64,000 nt of DNA. Origin: Compostibacter hankyongensis. Its GTDB lineage: Bacteria > Bacteroidota > Bacteroidia > Chitinophagales > Chitinophagaceae. The number at the start of each line of letters is the position of its first letter. Position 1 is the first letter of the stretch. The notes under the pieces were generated by a model. The model was not told the origin of the DNA. It was given only the letters and a program-made list of their open reading frames with translations, and did not search any database. Shown piece by piece: positions 44,123 to 53,615 of this stretch. The translations under genes and the position numbers were made by a program. The stretch covers positions 124,001 through 188,000 of the forward strand of contig NZ_BAABFN010000007.1 of NCBI RefSeq assembly GCF_039541075.1, read 5' to 3'.

Positions 44123-45301
44123 ATGCGTATGAAACGGCTTTTCGGAGGCTTGGTCCTGTGTTTTTTACTGTTTGTATCGCAATCCTGCCAGCAAGGCGGT
44201 AGCCAAAAACAGGCTTATGATGTCGCCGCCTTTTACTGGCCGGCTTACCACTATGAGCCCAGGCTGGAACATATTTTCCCGGATAAAAAAGGAGAGTGGC
44301 AGGTGATCTACAATGCCCGGCCCAAAGAGCCTGGGCATCAGCAGCCCAAAGTGCCGCTGTGGGGATATACCGACGAAGCCGATCCCGCCGTCATGGACAA
44401 GAAGATCGATGCGGCGGTGAGTCACGGTGTGAACGTGTTTATCTTCGACTGGTACTGGTATGATAACCAGCCCCTGCTGGAAGACTGTATCGACAACGGC
44501 TTTTTAAAGGCCAATCATGACAGGATGCAGTTTTACATCATGTGGGCCAATCATGATGCTACTTCTTACTGGGACCCGAAGAACCCGGACAAGAACCAGC
44601 TGTACTGGAAGGGAAGCGTGGACCGGAAAACCTTCGACGTCATCGTGGACCGCGTCATCAGCCGGTATTTTAAAAATCCGTCCTATTATAAAATAGACGG
44701 GAAGCCGGTTTTCTGCATCTATGAGCTCAATAATTTTATAAAAGGCTTTGGCAGCCCGGAGGCGGCAAAAGAAGCGCTGGACTATTTCCGGGAGAAGACG
44801 GTAGCGGCCGGATTTCCCGGCCTGCACCTCCAGGCCATCCTGTGGTCCGCGCTGCCCAAAGATATTGAAGGCGTTCCTGCCGATAAGACAGGCACCCAGG
44901 ATCATGTGCTGAAATATTTCGGGTTTAACAGCCTGACCAACTATTGCTGGGCACACCTGCAGAACCCGGAAGGGGATTATGACAAATGGGCGACCGCTTC
45001 CACGGATATGTGGAAGAGCTTTGACAGCTCTTTTTCCATACCTTATTTCCCCAATGTAACGGTCAGCTGGGATGCTAATCCGCGGTTTATTCCCCGCACC
45101 GGTTATATCAGCAACCCCACCCCTGAAAAATTTGAACGTTACCTGCGCAAGGCCCGGGACTATGCGGATCAGCATCCGGAGCAGCCGAAGCTGATCACTG
45201 TCAATGCCTGGAACGAATGGTCGGAAGGCAGCTACCTGGAGCCGGATACCACTTTTAAGATGGGTTACCTGGATGCGGTGAAGTCCGTTTTTGCTCCGTA
45301 A
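44123..45301 (+). CDS. GH99-like / WbsX-family lipoprotein
   Basis: 392 residues; lipoprotein signal ending VSQSC, so surface- or periplasm-anchored. The whole protein matches the WbsX-type, GH99-like domain: VAAFYWPAYHYEPRLE, GVNVFIFDWYWYDNQPLLE, MWANHDATSYW, and VNAWNEWSEGSYLEPD near the C-terminus (Glu about 364). Related domains occur both in glycoside hydrolases (endo-mannosidase clan) and in polysaccharide-biosynthesis proteins; the lipid anchor and location beside SusCD favour a hydrolase. MKR two codons later (44129) is an alternative start. Transcribed from a CAG-box promoter. Confidence 0.82.
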   Translation: MRMKRLFGGLVLCFLLFVSQSCQQGGSQKQAYDVAAFYWPAYHYEPRLEHIFPDKKGEWQVIYNARPKEPGHQQPKVPLWGYTDEADPAVMDKKIDAAVSHGVNVFIFDWYWYDNQPLLEDCIDNGFLKANHDRMQFYIMWANHDATSYWDPKNPDKNQLYWKGSVDRKTFDVIVDRVISRYFKNPSYYKIDGKPVFCIYELNNFIKGFGSPEAAKEALDYFREKTVAAGFPGLHLQAILWSALPKDIEGVPADKTGTQDHVLKYFGFNSLTNYCWAHLQNPEGDYDKWATASTDMWKSFDSSFSIPYFPNVTVSWDANPRFIPRTGYISNPTPEKFERYLRKARDYADQHPEQPKLITVNAWNEWSEGSYLEPDTTFKMGYLDAVKSVFAP

Positions 45302-45351
45302 AGGGCATTCCTACATAGCCCTGCCGATGTATTGACGAATGCGATCTCTCC

Positions 45352-45972
45352 ATGCCGCTCAAAGTATACAAAGCCGGTGATCCCCTGATCTGGGAGGCTG
45401 TCCTGAACGGCGATCAGGATGCGCTGGCCGTCTTGTACCGGTCCTGCTTTGACCGTCTGTATGAATACGGCATCCGTTTTTGCCGGGACAGGGAACTGAC
45501 CCGGGATTGTATTCAGGACCTCTTTATAAAATTGTGGGCCAACCGGGACAACCTTGCAGTCACCACAGCCGTAGAGCCTTACCTGTTTACTGCCCTTAAA
45601 AACCTTATACTGAACGGGCTTGACCGTACTATGAAAGCGGACCGCAGGGAAGAAAGGGCCGCCCGCATGTATACCTTTGAGATGCATTATGATCCGGCGG
45701 AAATGGACGCTGACGACGGAGATCTGAAAAGGAAGGTCCGTATCTCCCGGGCATTGGACCAGCTCACCCCACGCCAGAAAGAAGGCATCTTTCTCCGCTT
45801 TTATGCCGGGCTTGAATATGCGGATATCGCGGGCATCATGGGCGTAAGCGTAAAAGCCGCCTATAAGATCATTGGCAGGGCCATGACCGCGCTGCGCGAA
45901 CATCTCAAGGATACGGCCGGCTATCTCACCAGCCTGCTTCCGCTGCTGATCCTGCCTGCTGTCCTGACATAG
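45352..45972 (+). CDS. ECF RNA polymerase sigma factor
   Basis: 206 residues. Region 2 (about 22-90) shows ALAVLYRSCFDRLYEYGIRFC and RDCIQDLFIKLWANRD; region 4 (about 130-188) shows LTPRQKEGIFLRFYAGLEYADIAGIMGVSVKAAYKIIGRA, a helix-turn-helix. It matches the FecI-like family expanded in Bacteroidota. A hydrophobic C-terminal tail (GYLTSLLPLLILPAVL) is unusual and might contact a membrane or the anti-sigma factor. With the FecR gene after it and an STN-bearing SusC3, it forms a surface-signalling relay. Confidence 0.92.
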   Translation: MPLKVYKAGDPLIWEAVLNGDQDALAVLYRSCFDRLYEYGIRFCRDRELTRDCIQDLFIKLWANRDNLAVTTAVEPYLFTALKNLILNGLDRTMKADRREERAARMYTFEMHYDPAEMDADDGDLKRKVRISRALDQLTPRQKEGIFLRFYAGLEYADIAGIMGVSVKAAYKIIGRAMTALREHLKDTAGYLTSLLPLLILPAVLT

Positions 45973-46119
45973 CCTGCCTTTCTCATCCTTTTTAAAGTAC
46001 GGACGTCGGATAATTTATCCCGATTTGCTTTCCCCCGGAAAAAAATAAGAAACCGTGGGGTAAATTTTTTGTACAGCACTGTTTATACAACTATATAGGT
46101 CCGGGTAACCGGGTATTTT

Positions 46120-47133
46120 ATGGAACGGGATTATACCGATTATGATGTAGCCGACTTCCTGGAAGACAGCGCTTTTATAGCCTGGATGAAGGGAGATGAT
46201 AAGATCGGCGGCTTCTGGGAAAAATGGCGGCAGGAGCATCCGGAAAAGGAAGCTGTCCTGGCCGCAGCACAGGAACAGTACAGGTTGCTGGCGGGCTTTA
46301 GAAAGATACGTCCGCAGCCGGGAGATGAAGAAGCCGTATGGCAGCGCATAGCCGCGGAAATACATGGAATGCCTCCAATGCGGGTACATGCCGTAAAGCG
46401 GAGCTGGTTCCGAAGGCCCTGGTGGCAGTATGCAGCAGTATTGCTGGCAGTTGCCATGGCATCCTGGGCCGGGTACCGGCAGTGGCAGCCGGCCGATAAT
46501 GGCAGGGTAGTGGTGCAGGCCGGCAACGGATTAAAAGAAGTGATACTGCCGGACAGCACGGTAGTGGTGCTGGACCGGGGCGCACAGCTTAGCTATGCTG
46601 CAACGTACAACCGGCACGTAGGATTAAAGGGAACCGCTTTTTTCAGGGTAAGCAAGCAGTGGAGCCCGGCATCCGGGGCCCGGCCGTTTACCATACAAGC
46701 GGGTAAGATGCAGGTGACGGTGCTGGGTACGGTATTCTCCATAAGCCGCCGCCGGGACTCCGTTCAGGTGGTGCTGCAGGAAGGGAGTGTAAAAGCCGCT
46801 GCGGGTGGCCGGGCTGTAATCATGCACCCCGGCGAAAAGCTGAGATGGTCCGGTCGCGGCTTTGACCGGTCGGCAGTGAATGCCCAGCTGTATATGGCCT
46901 GGAAGGAAGGCACGTTTCATTTTAACCATACCGCCGTTGGGGAACTGCCGGATCTGGTGAAATACCTGTACGGGTATGATCTGGTTATAAAGCACGAAGC
47001 ATCGCTGCCGGTAAGGTATATCAGCGGCAGGGTATCGGCCGCTAATGAAGAAGACCTCTGGAAATCGCTTGAGCTGCTGCTGCATGTACGGGTCAGGAAG
47101 CAGGGCAACCGGATAGTGCTGTGGCCCCGTTGA
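46120..47133 (+). CDS. FecR-type anti-sigma factor
   Basis: 337 residues. N-terminal cytoplasmic part (about 1-95), one membrane helix (WWQYAAVLLAVAMASWAGY, about 100-120), a periplasmic FecR domain (about 125-225; VILPDSTVVVLDRGAQLSY, LKGTAFFRVSKQ), and a C-terminal domain (about 265-337) that contacts the STN domain of a receptor. It holds the ECF sigma factor inactive until SusC3 signals. It lies 147 bases after the sigma gene, a longer gap than usual, in which I see no gene or clear promoter. Confidence 0.93.
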   Translation: MERDYTDYDVADFLEDSAFIAWMKGDDKIGGFWEKWRQEHPEKEAVLAAAQEQYRLLAGFRKIRPQPGDEEAVWQRIAAEIHGMPPMRVHAVKRSWFRRPWWQYAAVLLAVAMASWAGYRQWQPADNGRVVVQAGNGLKEVILPDSTVVVLDRGAQLSYAATYNRHVGLKGTAFFRVSKQWSPASGARPFTIQAGKMQVTVLGTVFSISRRRDSVQVVLQEGSVKAAAGGRAVIMHPGEKLRWSGRGFDRSAVNAQLYMAWKEGTFHFNHTAVGELPDLVKYLYGYDLVIKHEASLPVRYISGRVSAANEEDLWKSLELLLHVRVRKQGNRIVLWPR

Positions 47134-47171
47134 TTGCTTGTTCTTGTTTTTATAAAATAAATCCTCCTTTT

Positions 47172-50100
47172 ATGCTCCGGATTTTACGACATGCCACCCG
47201 CTGGTGCGGGCTTTTACTGTTGCTATGCGGACTGCTGCCGCAGATGCTCAATGCGCAAAGGGCTTTTGCGGCAGCGGACCGGCAGACCGTTGCAACAGGG
47301 GTAATGCCTGCTGCACCATCCGCCATGCTAAGCCTCGGGGAACTATCGGAAGAGGCCTACCGGCAATACGACCTGAAGCTCATATACGATGCCCGGCTGG
47401 CCGGATCGGTACAGCTGCCCGCAGCGTTGCTGACCCTGCAGAAGAACCGGTTTATGACCGCGTTGCAGGAAAAGCTCGGCAGCGCCGGCCTCCAGCTTAC
47501 GCAGGTCAGCAGCAGGCAGTTCGGGATCATACGGCAGGATAAGCCCGAAGGCGCGCTGACCCCTCCCGTACTGCCGCCACCGCCGGGAGAGATCAGCGTC
47601 TCCGGCACCGTGAAAGACCAGTCGGGCGCTCCGCTGGTGGGCGTCACTATCCGGGTGAGGGGAAAGACCATCGGTACTTTTACAAATGATCAGGGGCACT
47701 TTGCTTTAAAGACGGATCCGGAAGATTCGCTGGAAATATCCTATGTGGGTTATGAAACCCGGATCGTCGGTATCGGCAGCCGGCAACAGCTGCAGATCGT
47801 CCTCCGCGCAGATAACGGAGGGCTGAATGAGGTGGTCGTAGTGGGATACGGCACACAGCAGAAGCGCGACCTTACCGGTTCGGTATCGGCGATCAACCAG
47901 AAGGCGGTCGTCGACCTGCCGGTATCGTCCCTCGACCAGAAGATGATAGGCCAGGCGGCCGGTGTGCATATCTTGCAGCAAACCGGTGCGCCGGGGGGAG
48001 GCACTTCGGTCAGGATCCGTGGCAGCGGGTCCATAGGAGCGGGAGACGAACCCCTGTATGTGATAGACGGCATGCCTTATTCCTCAAGCATGAACCAGAC
48101 GCTCAACCCGCTGGTTTTTATCAATCCCAACGATATTGAATCCATTACGGTCTTAAAGGATGCATCGGCTACGGCGATATACGGGTCACGCGGCGCGAAC
48201 GGGGTGATCATGATCACGACCAAAAAAGGACATTATAACGAAACGGAGGTTAGCGTTTCCGCCATGATGGGCGTACAGCAGGTCCCCGAAAAAGGTCGTC
48301 CGAAGATGATGAATCAGCGCGAGTTTGCAGAATTGCAGCGCGACAAGATCGATATTGCCGTCCGGCAGGTGGAGCACCGGGAGCCGACATCAGAGGATTA
48401 CCCGGAGGTATACCGCAATCTGGATATGCTGAAGGGGAACGGCACCGACTGGTACGACCTGCTGCTCAGGACCGCCAGGGTGCAAAGTTATGACCTGAGC
48501 TTGCAGAAGGGTACGGAAAACTCCCGCATGAACTTCAGCCTGGGATATTTTAAACAGGACGGCACCGTTCAGTATACCGGCCTGCAGCGTTTCAGCGGCA
48601 AAATAGGTATCGAGTCCAGGCTGGGCAGCACCGTTACGGTATCCGCTTCGTTGCAGCCGACCTATATTAAACAGAGAAGGGCCAATACAAATCAGGGCCG
48701 GGCCGATATTATCGGTGTTTCCCTCTGGGCCAATCCCGTATTATCTCCCTATGATGAGAACGGGCAGCTGATACCTTATCTTACCTCTCCGGATAACAAG
48801 TATTTCTCGGCCTGGGATTTTCCCAATCCCCTGTATATGCTGAAAGAGATATCCCAGGAACAAAGTCAGTTCCAGAACCTCGGCAGCGCCTTTATCGAAT
48901 GGGAGATCGTCCCCGGCCTGAAGGCAAAGACTTCGCTGAATACGATCTGGTCCACGGCCAAGTATACATCCTATATTCCCAGTACGGTCGGGAGCCCGAA
49001 TGTCCCTCCTACGGAAGGCACAGGCAGTTCTTCCAATTCCAGGGGAGACAGTTTTAACTGGCTGGTTGAAAATACGCTTACCTATGACAAGAACATAGGC
49101 GTACACCACCTGGATATACTTGCCGGCTATACCGCCCAGAAAAGTACCGGGAATACGCTTAATATAGATGCCGGTCCGTATGCCAATGACCTGATCCATA
49201 CCATCAACGGCGCACAGGATATCAGCACCTGGGGAGAAAACGTCGACAAATGGAGCATGATCTCCTATCTGGGAAGGATCAACTACAGCTATAAAGACCG
49301 GTACCTGCTCACCGCGACCATCCGCTCCGACGGGTCTTCCCGGTTCGGGGACAAGGAACGCTACGCCCTTTTCCCCTCGGTGGCCGGCGCCTGGCGTATT
49401 TCTGAAGAGCCCTTCCTGAAGGAGAGCAGCTTCTTTGACGACCTGAAGCTGAGGGCCAGCTACGGCAAAAGCGGGAATAATAATATCGGGAACTATTCGC
49501 ATCTGGCCACCATTACCCCGGGAGGATATGTGCTTGGCAACAATGAGGTGACCGCTTCGAGCGTCGGGCTACCCAATTCGTACCTGACCTGGGAAGAGTC
49601 CAACGAATTTGACGCGGGGATAGACCTGTCCCTGTTCGACAGCCGTCTGTCGCTGACGGTAGACTATTATTACCGGAAGACCAGCGACATGTTACTCAAT
49701 GATGTCATCCCGGCCATCACGGGCTTTAATACGCAGATCGTGAATGCGGGAAGCGTGAAGAATGCCGGTCTGGAAATCTCTGTGGGCGCCACTCCCTTCA
49801 GGGGCGACTTCAGCTGGGATATCAATATGAATATGGCCTTTAACCGGAACAAGGTGCTTTCATTGAATGCGAACAACGACCGGATATTGTCCGGGAATAA
49901 TGACGGGAAACCCACTCATGTGACGTTGGTAGGCAGACCCATCGGCCAGTTTTTCGGCTATATACTCGACGGGGTCTATACCGCAGCGGATATGGAAGAC
50001 CCGGATGTTGCCAAATATCCTACCGCCTTTGAGGGTGCTGTGAAGTACCGGGATATAGACGGGGACGGGACCATCACCGACGTGCTGGATTATACCGCGA

Positions 50101-50627
50101 TCGGTAACCCTTATCCGGATTTTACCTTCGGAATGAATAACCGGTTCTCTTACCGTCATTTCGACCTGAGTGTGATCATTAACGGCCAGTACGGGGGGCA
50201 TGTCATGAACGGGTTGCGGCAAACCGTGGACAACCTCCAGGGATTTTTTAATGTGAGCCGCGAATGGGTGAACCGCTGGAGAAGCGAAGATCAGCCGGGT
50301 GACGGGATCCATTCGGGGGTGATCCATACCACTCCCAGTCTGGGACACCGGCTCTCCACATTGTGGGTGGAAGATGCTACCTATCTCCGGATTGGGAACA
50401 TCTCCCTCGGATATACCCTCCCCGGAGAGATGATGAAACGCACCGGTTTCATAAAAAATATCCGCGTTTATCTGACGATGCGGAACCTGGCCACCTTTAC
50501 GGCCTATACGGGCGGAAATCCGGAAGGCCAGTCCCAATCCCAGACAAACATACTGAGCCCGGGATTTGACATGACGTCTTACCCCCTGTCCAGAACTGTT
50601 TCTGCGGGTATAAACCTGTCGTTTTAA
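47172..50627 (+). CDS. SusC-type TonB-dependent receptor 3 with STN signalling domain
   Basis: 1151 residues from ATG 47172; an in-frame GTG at 47121 overlaps the FecR gene. Signal peptide, then an STN domain (about 55-115; LSLGELSEEAYRQYDLKLIYD...FMTALQEKLGSAGLQL), a CarboxypepD_reg-like domain (about 140-210), EVVVVGYGTQQKRDLTGSV, plug, and barrel ending VSAGINLSF. The STN domain is absent from SusC1 and SusC2 and fits the FecR neighbour: ligand binding should release the sigma factor. It pairs with SusD3. Confidence 0.95.
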   Translation: MLRILRHATRWCGLLLLLCGLLPQMLNAQRAFAAADRQTVATGVMPAAPSAMLSLGELSEEAYRQYDLKLIYDARLAGSVQLPAALLTLQKNRFMTALQEKLGSAGLQLTQVSSRQFGIIRQDKPEGALTPPVLPPPPGEISVSGTVKDQSGAPLVGVTIRVRGKTIGTFTNDQGHFALKTDPEDSLEISYVGYETRIVGIGSRQQLQIVLRADNGGLNEVVVVGYGTQQKRDLTGSVSAINQKAVVDLPVSSLDQKMIGQAAGVHILQQTGAPGGGTSVRIRGSGSIGAGDEPLYVIDGMPYSSSMNQTLNPLVFINPNDIESITVLKDASATAIYGSRGANGVIMITTKKGHYNETEVSVSAMMGVQQVPEKGRPKMMNQREFAELQRDKIDIAVRQVEHREPTSEDYPEVYRNLDMLKGNGTDWYDLLLRTARVQSYDLSLQKGTENSRMNFSLGYFKQDGTVQYTGLQRFSGKIGIESRLGSTVTVSASLQPTYIKQRRANTNQGRADIIGVSLWANPVLSPYDENGQLIPYLTSPDNKYFSAWDFPNPLYMLKEISQEQSQFQNLGSAFIEWEIVPGLKAKTSLNTIWSTAKYTSYIPSTVGSPNVPPTEGTGSSSNSRGDSFNWLVENTLTYDKNIGVHHLDILAGYTAQKSTGNTLNIDAGPYANDLIHTINGAQDISTWGENVDKWSMISYLGRINYSYKDRYLLTATIRSDGSSRFGDKERYALFPSVAGAWRISEEPFLKESSFFDDLKLRASYGKSGNNNIGNYSHLATITPGGYVLGNNEVTASSVGLPNSYLTWEESNEFDAGIDLSLFDSRLSLTVDYYYRKTSDMLLNDVIPAITGFNTQIVNAGSVKNAGLEISVGATPFRGDFSWDINMNMAFNRNKVLSLNANNDRILSGNNDGKPTHVTLVGRPIGQFFGYILDGVYTAADMEDPDVAKYPTAFEGAVKYRDIDGDGTITDVLDYTAIGNPYPDFTFGMNNRFSYRHFDLSVIINGQYGGHVMNGLRQTVDNLQGFFNVSREWVNRWRSEDQPGDGIHSGVIHTTPSLGHRLSTLWVEDATYLRIGNISLGYTLPGEMMKRTGFIKNIRVYLTMRNLATFTAYTGGNPEGQSQSQTNILSPGFDMTSYPLSRTVSAGINLSF

Positions 50628-50667
50628 TGAAGCCGGATGTTTTTCCGGCGGACTAAAATCCAAGAAA

Positions 50668-52146
50668 ATGAAGTATATCATCTACGGTTTCCTGCTCTGT
50701 ATGCTGACGGCCTGCAGCAAGCATTTCCTGGAGATTTATCCGGATACGTCCCTGAACGAGGGAAACTTCTATACTTCCGAATCGGAGTTTATCATATTGG
50801 CGAACGGTTGTTATGTGCCGATGAGGAACTATGAGAAATCGGATCACTGGGTGATCGCCGAGCTGATCTCGGACAACGGTACCAAGCAGTACAACAGCGT
50901 AACGGGAGAGCCATACCGGGGTATCATAGACCAGCTGACGCTTACGGCGGATAATGCCATCTACAGCGATTTCTGGGACCTTTCCTATAACGGCATAGCC
51001 CGTTGCAACAAGCTGCTTTATGAGCTGGACCGGCACGAGATATCCTGGTCGGATACGGCGCTGAAAGCCCGTTGTGCGGGCGAGGCATTGTTGCTGAGGG
51101 CGCTGTATTATTTTAACCTGGTCAGGCAGTTCGGCGGCGTGCCCCTCGTGCTGCAGCCCATCACTTCCCAGGAATCCGTCGGTATCAAGCGGTCGGAGGA
51201 AGAAGCTGTTTATGAAAGCATTATCGGAGACCTGAATGATGCGATCCTCCGCTTCTCCCATGCCACACAGGTGGAAGAAAAAGGCCGTGCCAACCTGGAA
51301 GCGGCCCGTGCGCTGCTGGGAAAGGTATACCTTACCCTGCACCGGTATACAGATGCCATATCCATGCTGGAGCCGGTGATCCAATCCGGGAAATACAGTC
51401 TTCTGCCGGACTATGCAGCGTTGTTTAACCCGGCAAACAAGGACTTTAAGGAAACGATCTTTGCGATACAGTATTCCGAAAACAGCGCGGAGCTTTCCAA
51501 CCGGTTTATTTTCTGGTTTGCTCCCTGGAATTCGGGCGGTCATGTCACCGGCCGGCCCAATATCAGCGTGATCGGCGGCGGCTTTAATATACCGACAGAC
51601 GACCTGATCCGGGCTTTTGAGCCGGGCGACAAGAGGAAGGAGGTGTCGGTCGGTTACTGGACCGGTACCGATTGGGACGGTGTGGTGCGGCCGCTGCCGT
51701 ATTGCGCAAAATACAGGCCTCCTATAAGCGCGCCGGACGACCGCTGCGGGGATAACCTGCCGGTGATCCGCTATTCCGATGTTTTGCTGATGTATGCGGA
51801 AGCCCTGAATGACCAGGGGAAAACGTCAACGGCTATCCCTTATGTCAGGCAGGTGAGGAGCAGGGCGGGCCTTTCCGGTACTTTGGACGGCTACAGCCAG
51901 GCAAAGCTGGACTCCCTGATCGCGAGGGAACGTCAAAAAGAATTTTGCTTTGAGAACCAGCGCTGGTATGACCTGAAAAGAACCGGGAAAGCGCTGGAAG
52001 TAATGAAAGCGCACGGCGAACGGTTGAAACAGGATGAACCGTTTTTACCGGCGAACTCCTATCAGATGACCCCGCAAAAACTGCTTGCCCCGATACCCGC
52101 CGAGCAGGTCTTGCTGAACCAGATAACACAAAATCCCGGGTATTGA
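50668..52146 (+). CDS. SusD/RagB-type glycan-binding lipoprotein 3
   Basis: 492 residues; signal with lipobox LTAC. SusD landmarks: AGEALLLRALYYFNLVRQFGGVPLVLQP and a C-terminal part with RQKEFCFENQRWYDLKRTGKAL and QVLLNQITQNPGY. It is 40 bases after SusC3. Shorter than SusD1 and 2, close to the family norm. It binds the glycan that SusC3 imports, and by its place likely the ligand sensed through the STN domain. Confidence 0.94.
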   Translation: MKYIIYGFLLCMLTACSKHFLEIYPDTSLNEGNFYTSESEFIILANGCYVPMRNYEKSDHWVIAELISDNGTKQYNSVTGEPYRGIIDQLTLTADNAIYSDFWDLSYNGIARCNKLLYELDRHEISWSDTALKARCAGEALLLRALYYFNLVRQFGGVPLVLQPITSQESVGIKRSEEEAVYESIIGDLNDAILRFSHATQVEEKGRANLEAARALLGKVYLTLHRYTDAISMLEPVIQSGKYSLLPDYAALFNPANKDFKETIFAIQYSENSAELSNRFIFWFAPWNSGGHVTGRPNISVIGGGFNIPTDDLIRAFEPGDKRKEVSVGYWTGTDWDGVVRPLPYCAKYRPPISAPDDRCGDNLPVIRYSDVLLMYAEALNDQGKTSTAIPYVRQVRSRAGLSGTLDGYSQAKLDSLIARERQKEFCFENQRWYDLKRTGKALEVMKAHGERLKQDEPFLPANSYQMTPQKLLAPIPAEQVLLNQITQNPGY

Positions 52147-52183
52147 GTAACTTGTTTGAAATAAGAAAGCCAAATATTAAGCG

Positions 52184-53611
52184 ATGAAAATAAAAAGATC
52201 ATTGAGGTCCTTTATGCTTTGCGGGCTGATGATGCCCTCGGCATTCCTGTTATCCGGAAACAGTCATACCGGGAAGAACAGTAGGCAGGATATGCCGCCG
52301 CAAAGACCCAACATTATTTTCCTGCTGACCGATGATCAGCGCTGGGATGCGCTGGGCGCGGCGGGGAATCCTGTCGTACAGACGCCGCATATGGACCGTC
52401 TGGCCACAGCAGGCATCCTTTTCCGGAATGCTTATGTCACCACCTCCATCTGTTGCGTGAGCCGGGCCAGCGTATTCACGGGACAGTATGAATCCCGGCA
52501 CCAGATCCATAATTTTGGGACCGACCTGAAGCCGGAGGCCCTGGCAGAGACCTATCCGGCCCTGCTGAAGAAGGCCGGGTACAGCATGGGATTTATCGGA
52601 AAGTTTGGCGTGGGCAAACATCCGCCCGGACAGCTTTTTGATTTTTTTGTCGACACGGAGGCCGGCGGCAAAGGTCAGCCCGACTATATGATCCCGGACG
52701 GCAACGGCGGCATGATCCATGATAATGATACGATCAATCATGCCATTCAACAGTTTCTGGGCCGTTTCGGCAGCGGGGACGCTCCCTTCTGTCTTTCCGT
52801 GAGCTTTAAGGCGCCCCATGAGCAGGACGGACATCCGCCGAAATACATTATCCAGTCCCGTTATAAAGACTACTACAAGGATGTTCATATCCCTGTACCG
52901 GTAACGGCTGCCCCCACTTACTGGGAACGGCTGCCGGCCTTCTTCCGGACGGATACAAACTTTGCCCGGGAACGCTGGAAAGGTCTTTTCGGAACCCCGG
53001 AGCTGTTCCAGGAGAATGCGAAGAACTATTACCGGCTGATCACAGGCGTGGACGATGTGGTGGGCGATATGATGAAAAAGCTTAAAGAGCTGGGGGCGGA
53101 TAAAAACACGATCATCATATTCATGGGCGACAACGGGTTCTTCCTTGGCGAGCACGGCATGGAAGGGAAGTGGTACGGATATGAGGAGTCCGTCCGTGTG
53201 CCGCTCTTTATCTACAGCCCCTTTTTACCGGACCAGCTGCGGCAGACGCGCCCGGACCAGATTGCGCTGAACATAGACATCGCGCCCACCATCCTGTCTA
53301 TGGCCGGCGTGCCTGTGCCCCGGGGCATGCAGGGGGTGAACCTGATCGACCTGCTCAAAGGCGATGTCCCGGAACGGAATGCATTTTTTTACCAGCATTA
53401 CTTTCTGGGCGGTGCCCGGATACCCAAGGTAGAGGGTGTGGTGACGCGAAACTTCAAGTACATGAATTATATCGAGCACCAGTATGAGGAGCTCTACGAC
53501 ACCCGGCACGATCCCCACGAAACGGTCAACCTGGCCGGGAATCCTCAATACAGGGGCAAGCTGCAGGAGCTGAGAAAAGAATACAACGTACTGAAGCAGG
53601 CGGCCAAATAA
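52184..53611 (+). CDS. sulfatase, S1 family
   Basis: 475 residues with an exported N-terminus. Alkaline-phosphatase fold signatures: NIIFLLTDDQRWDALG (Ca-binding Asp pair), the formylglycine site TSICCVSRASVFTGQ, MGFIGKFGVGKH, and FMGDNGFFLGEHGMEGKWYGYEESVRVPL. The maturation motif reads C-C-V-S-R, with Val where C-x-P/A-x-R normally has Pro or Ala. It removes sulfate esters from a carbohydrate. It is the last gene of the SusCD3 operon (38 bases after SusD3, leader AAATATTAAGCGATGAAAA), so the SusC3 glycan is probably sulfated. No maturase gene is in the window. Confidence 0.9.
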   Translation: MKIKRSLRSFMLCGLMMPSAFLLSGNSHTGKNSRQDMPPQRPNIIFLLTDDQRWDALGAAGNPVVQTPHMDRLATAGILFRNAYVTTSICCVSRASVFTGQYESRHQIHNFGTDLKPEALAETYPALLKKAGYSMGFIGKFGVGKHPPGQLFDFFVDTEAGGKGQPDYMIPDGNGGMIHDNDTINHAIQQFLGRFGSGDAPFCLSVSFKAPHEQDGHPPKYIIQSRYKDYYKDVHIPVPVTAAPTYWERLPAFFRTDTNFARERWKGLFGTPELFQENAKNYYRLITGVDDVVGDMMKKLKELGADKNTIIIFMGDNGFFLGEHGMEGKWYGYEESVRVPLFIYSPFLPDQLRQTRPDQIALNIDIAPTILSMAGVPVPRGMQGVNLIDLLKGDVPERNAFFYQHYFLGGARIPKVEGVVTRNFKYMNYIEHQYEELYDTRHDPHETVNLAGNPQYRGKLQELRKEYNVLKQAAK

Positions 53612-53615
53612 CGGC

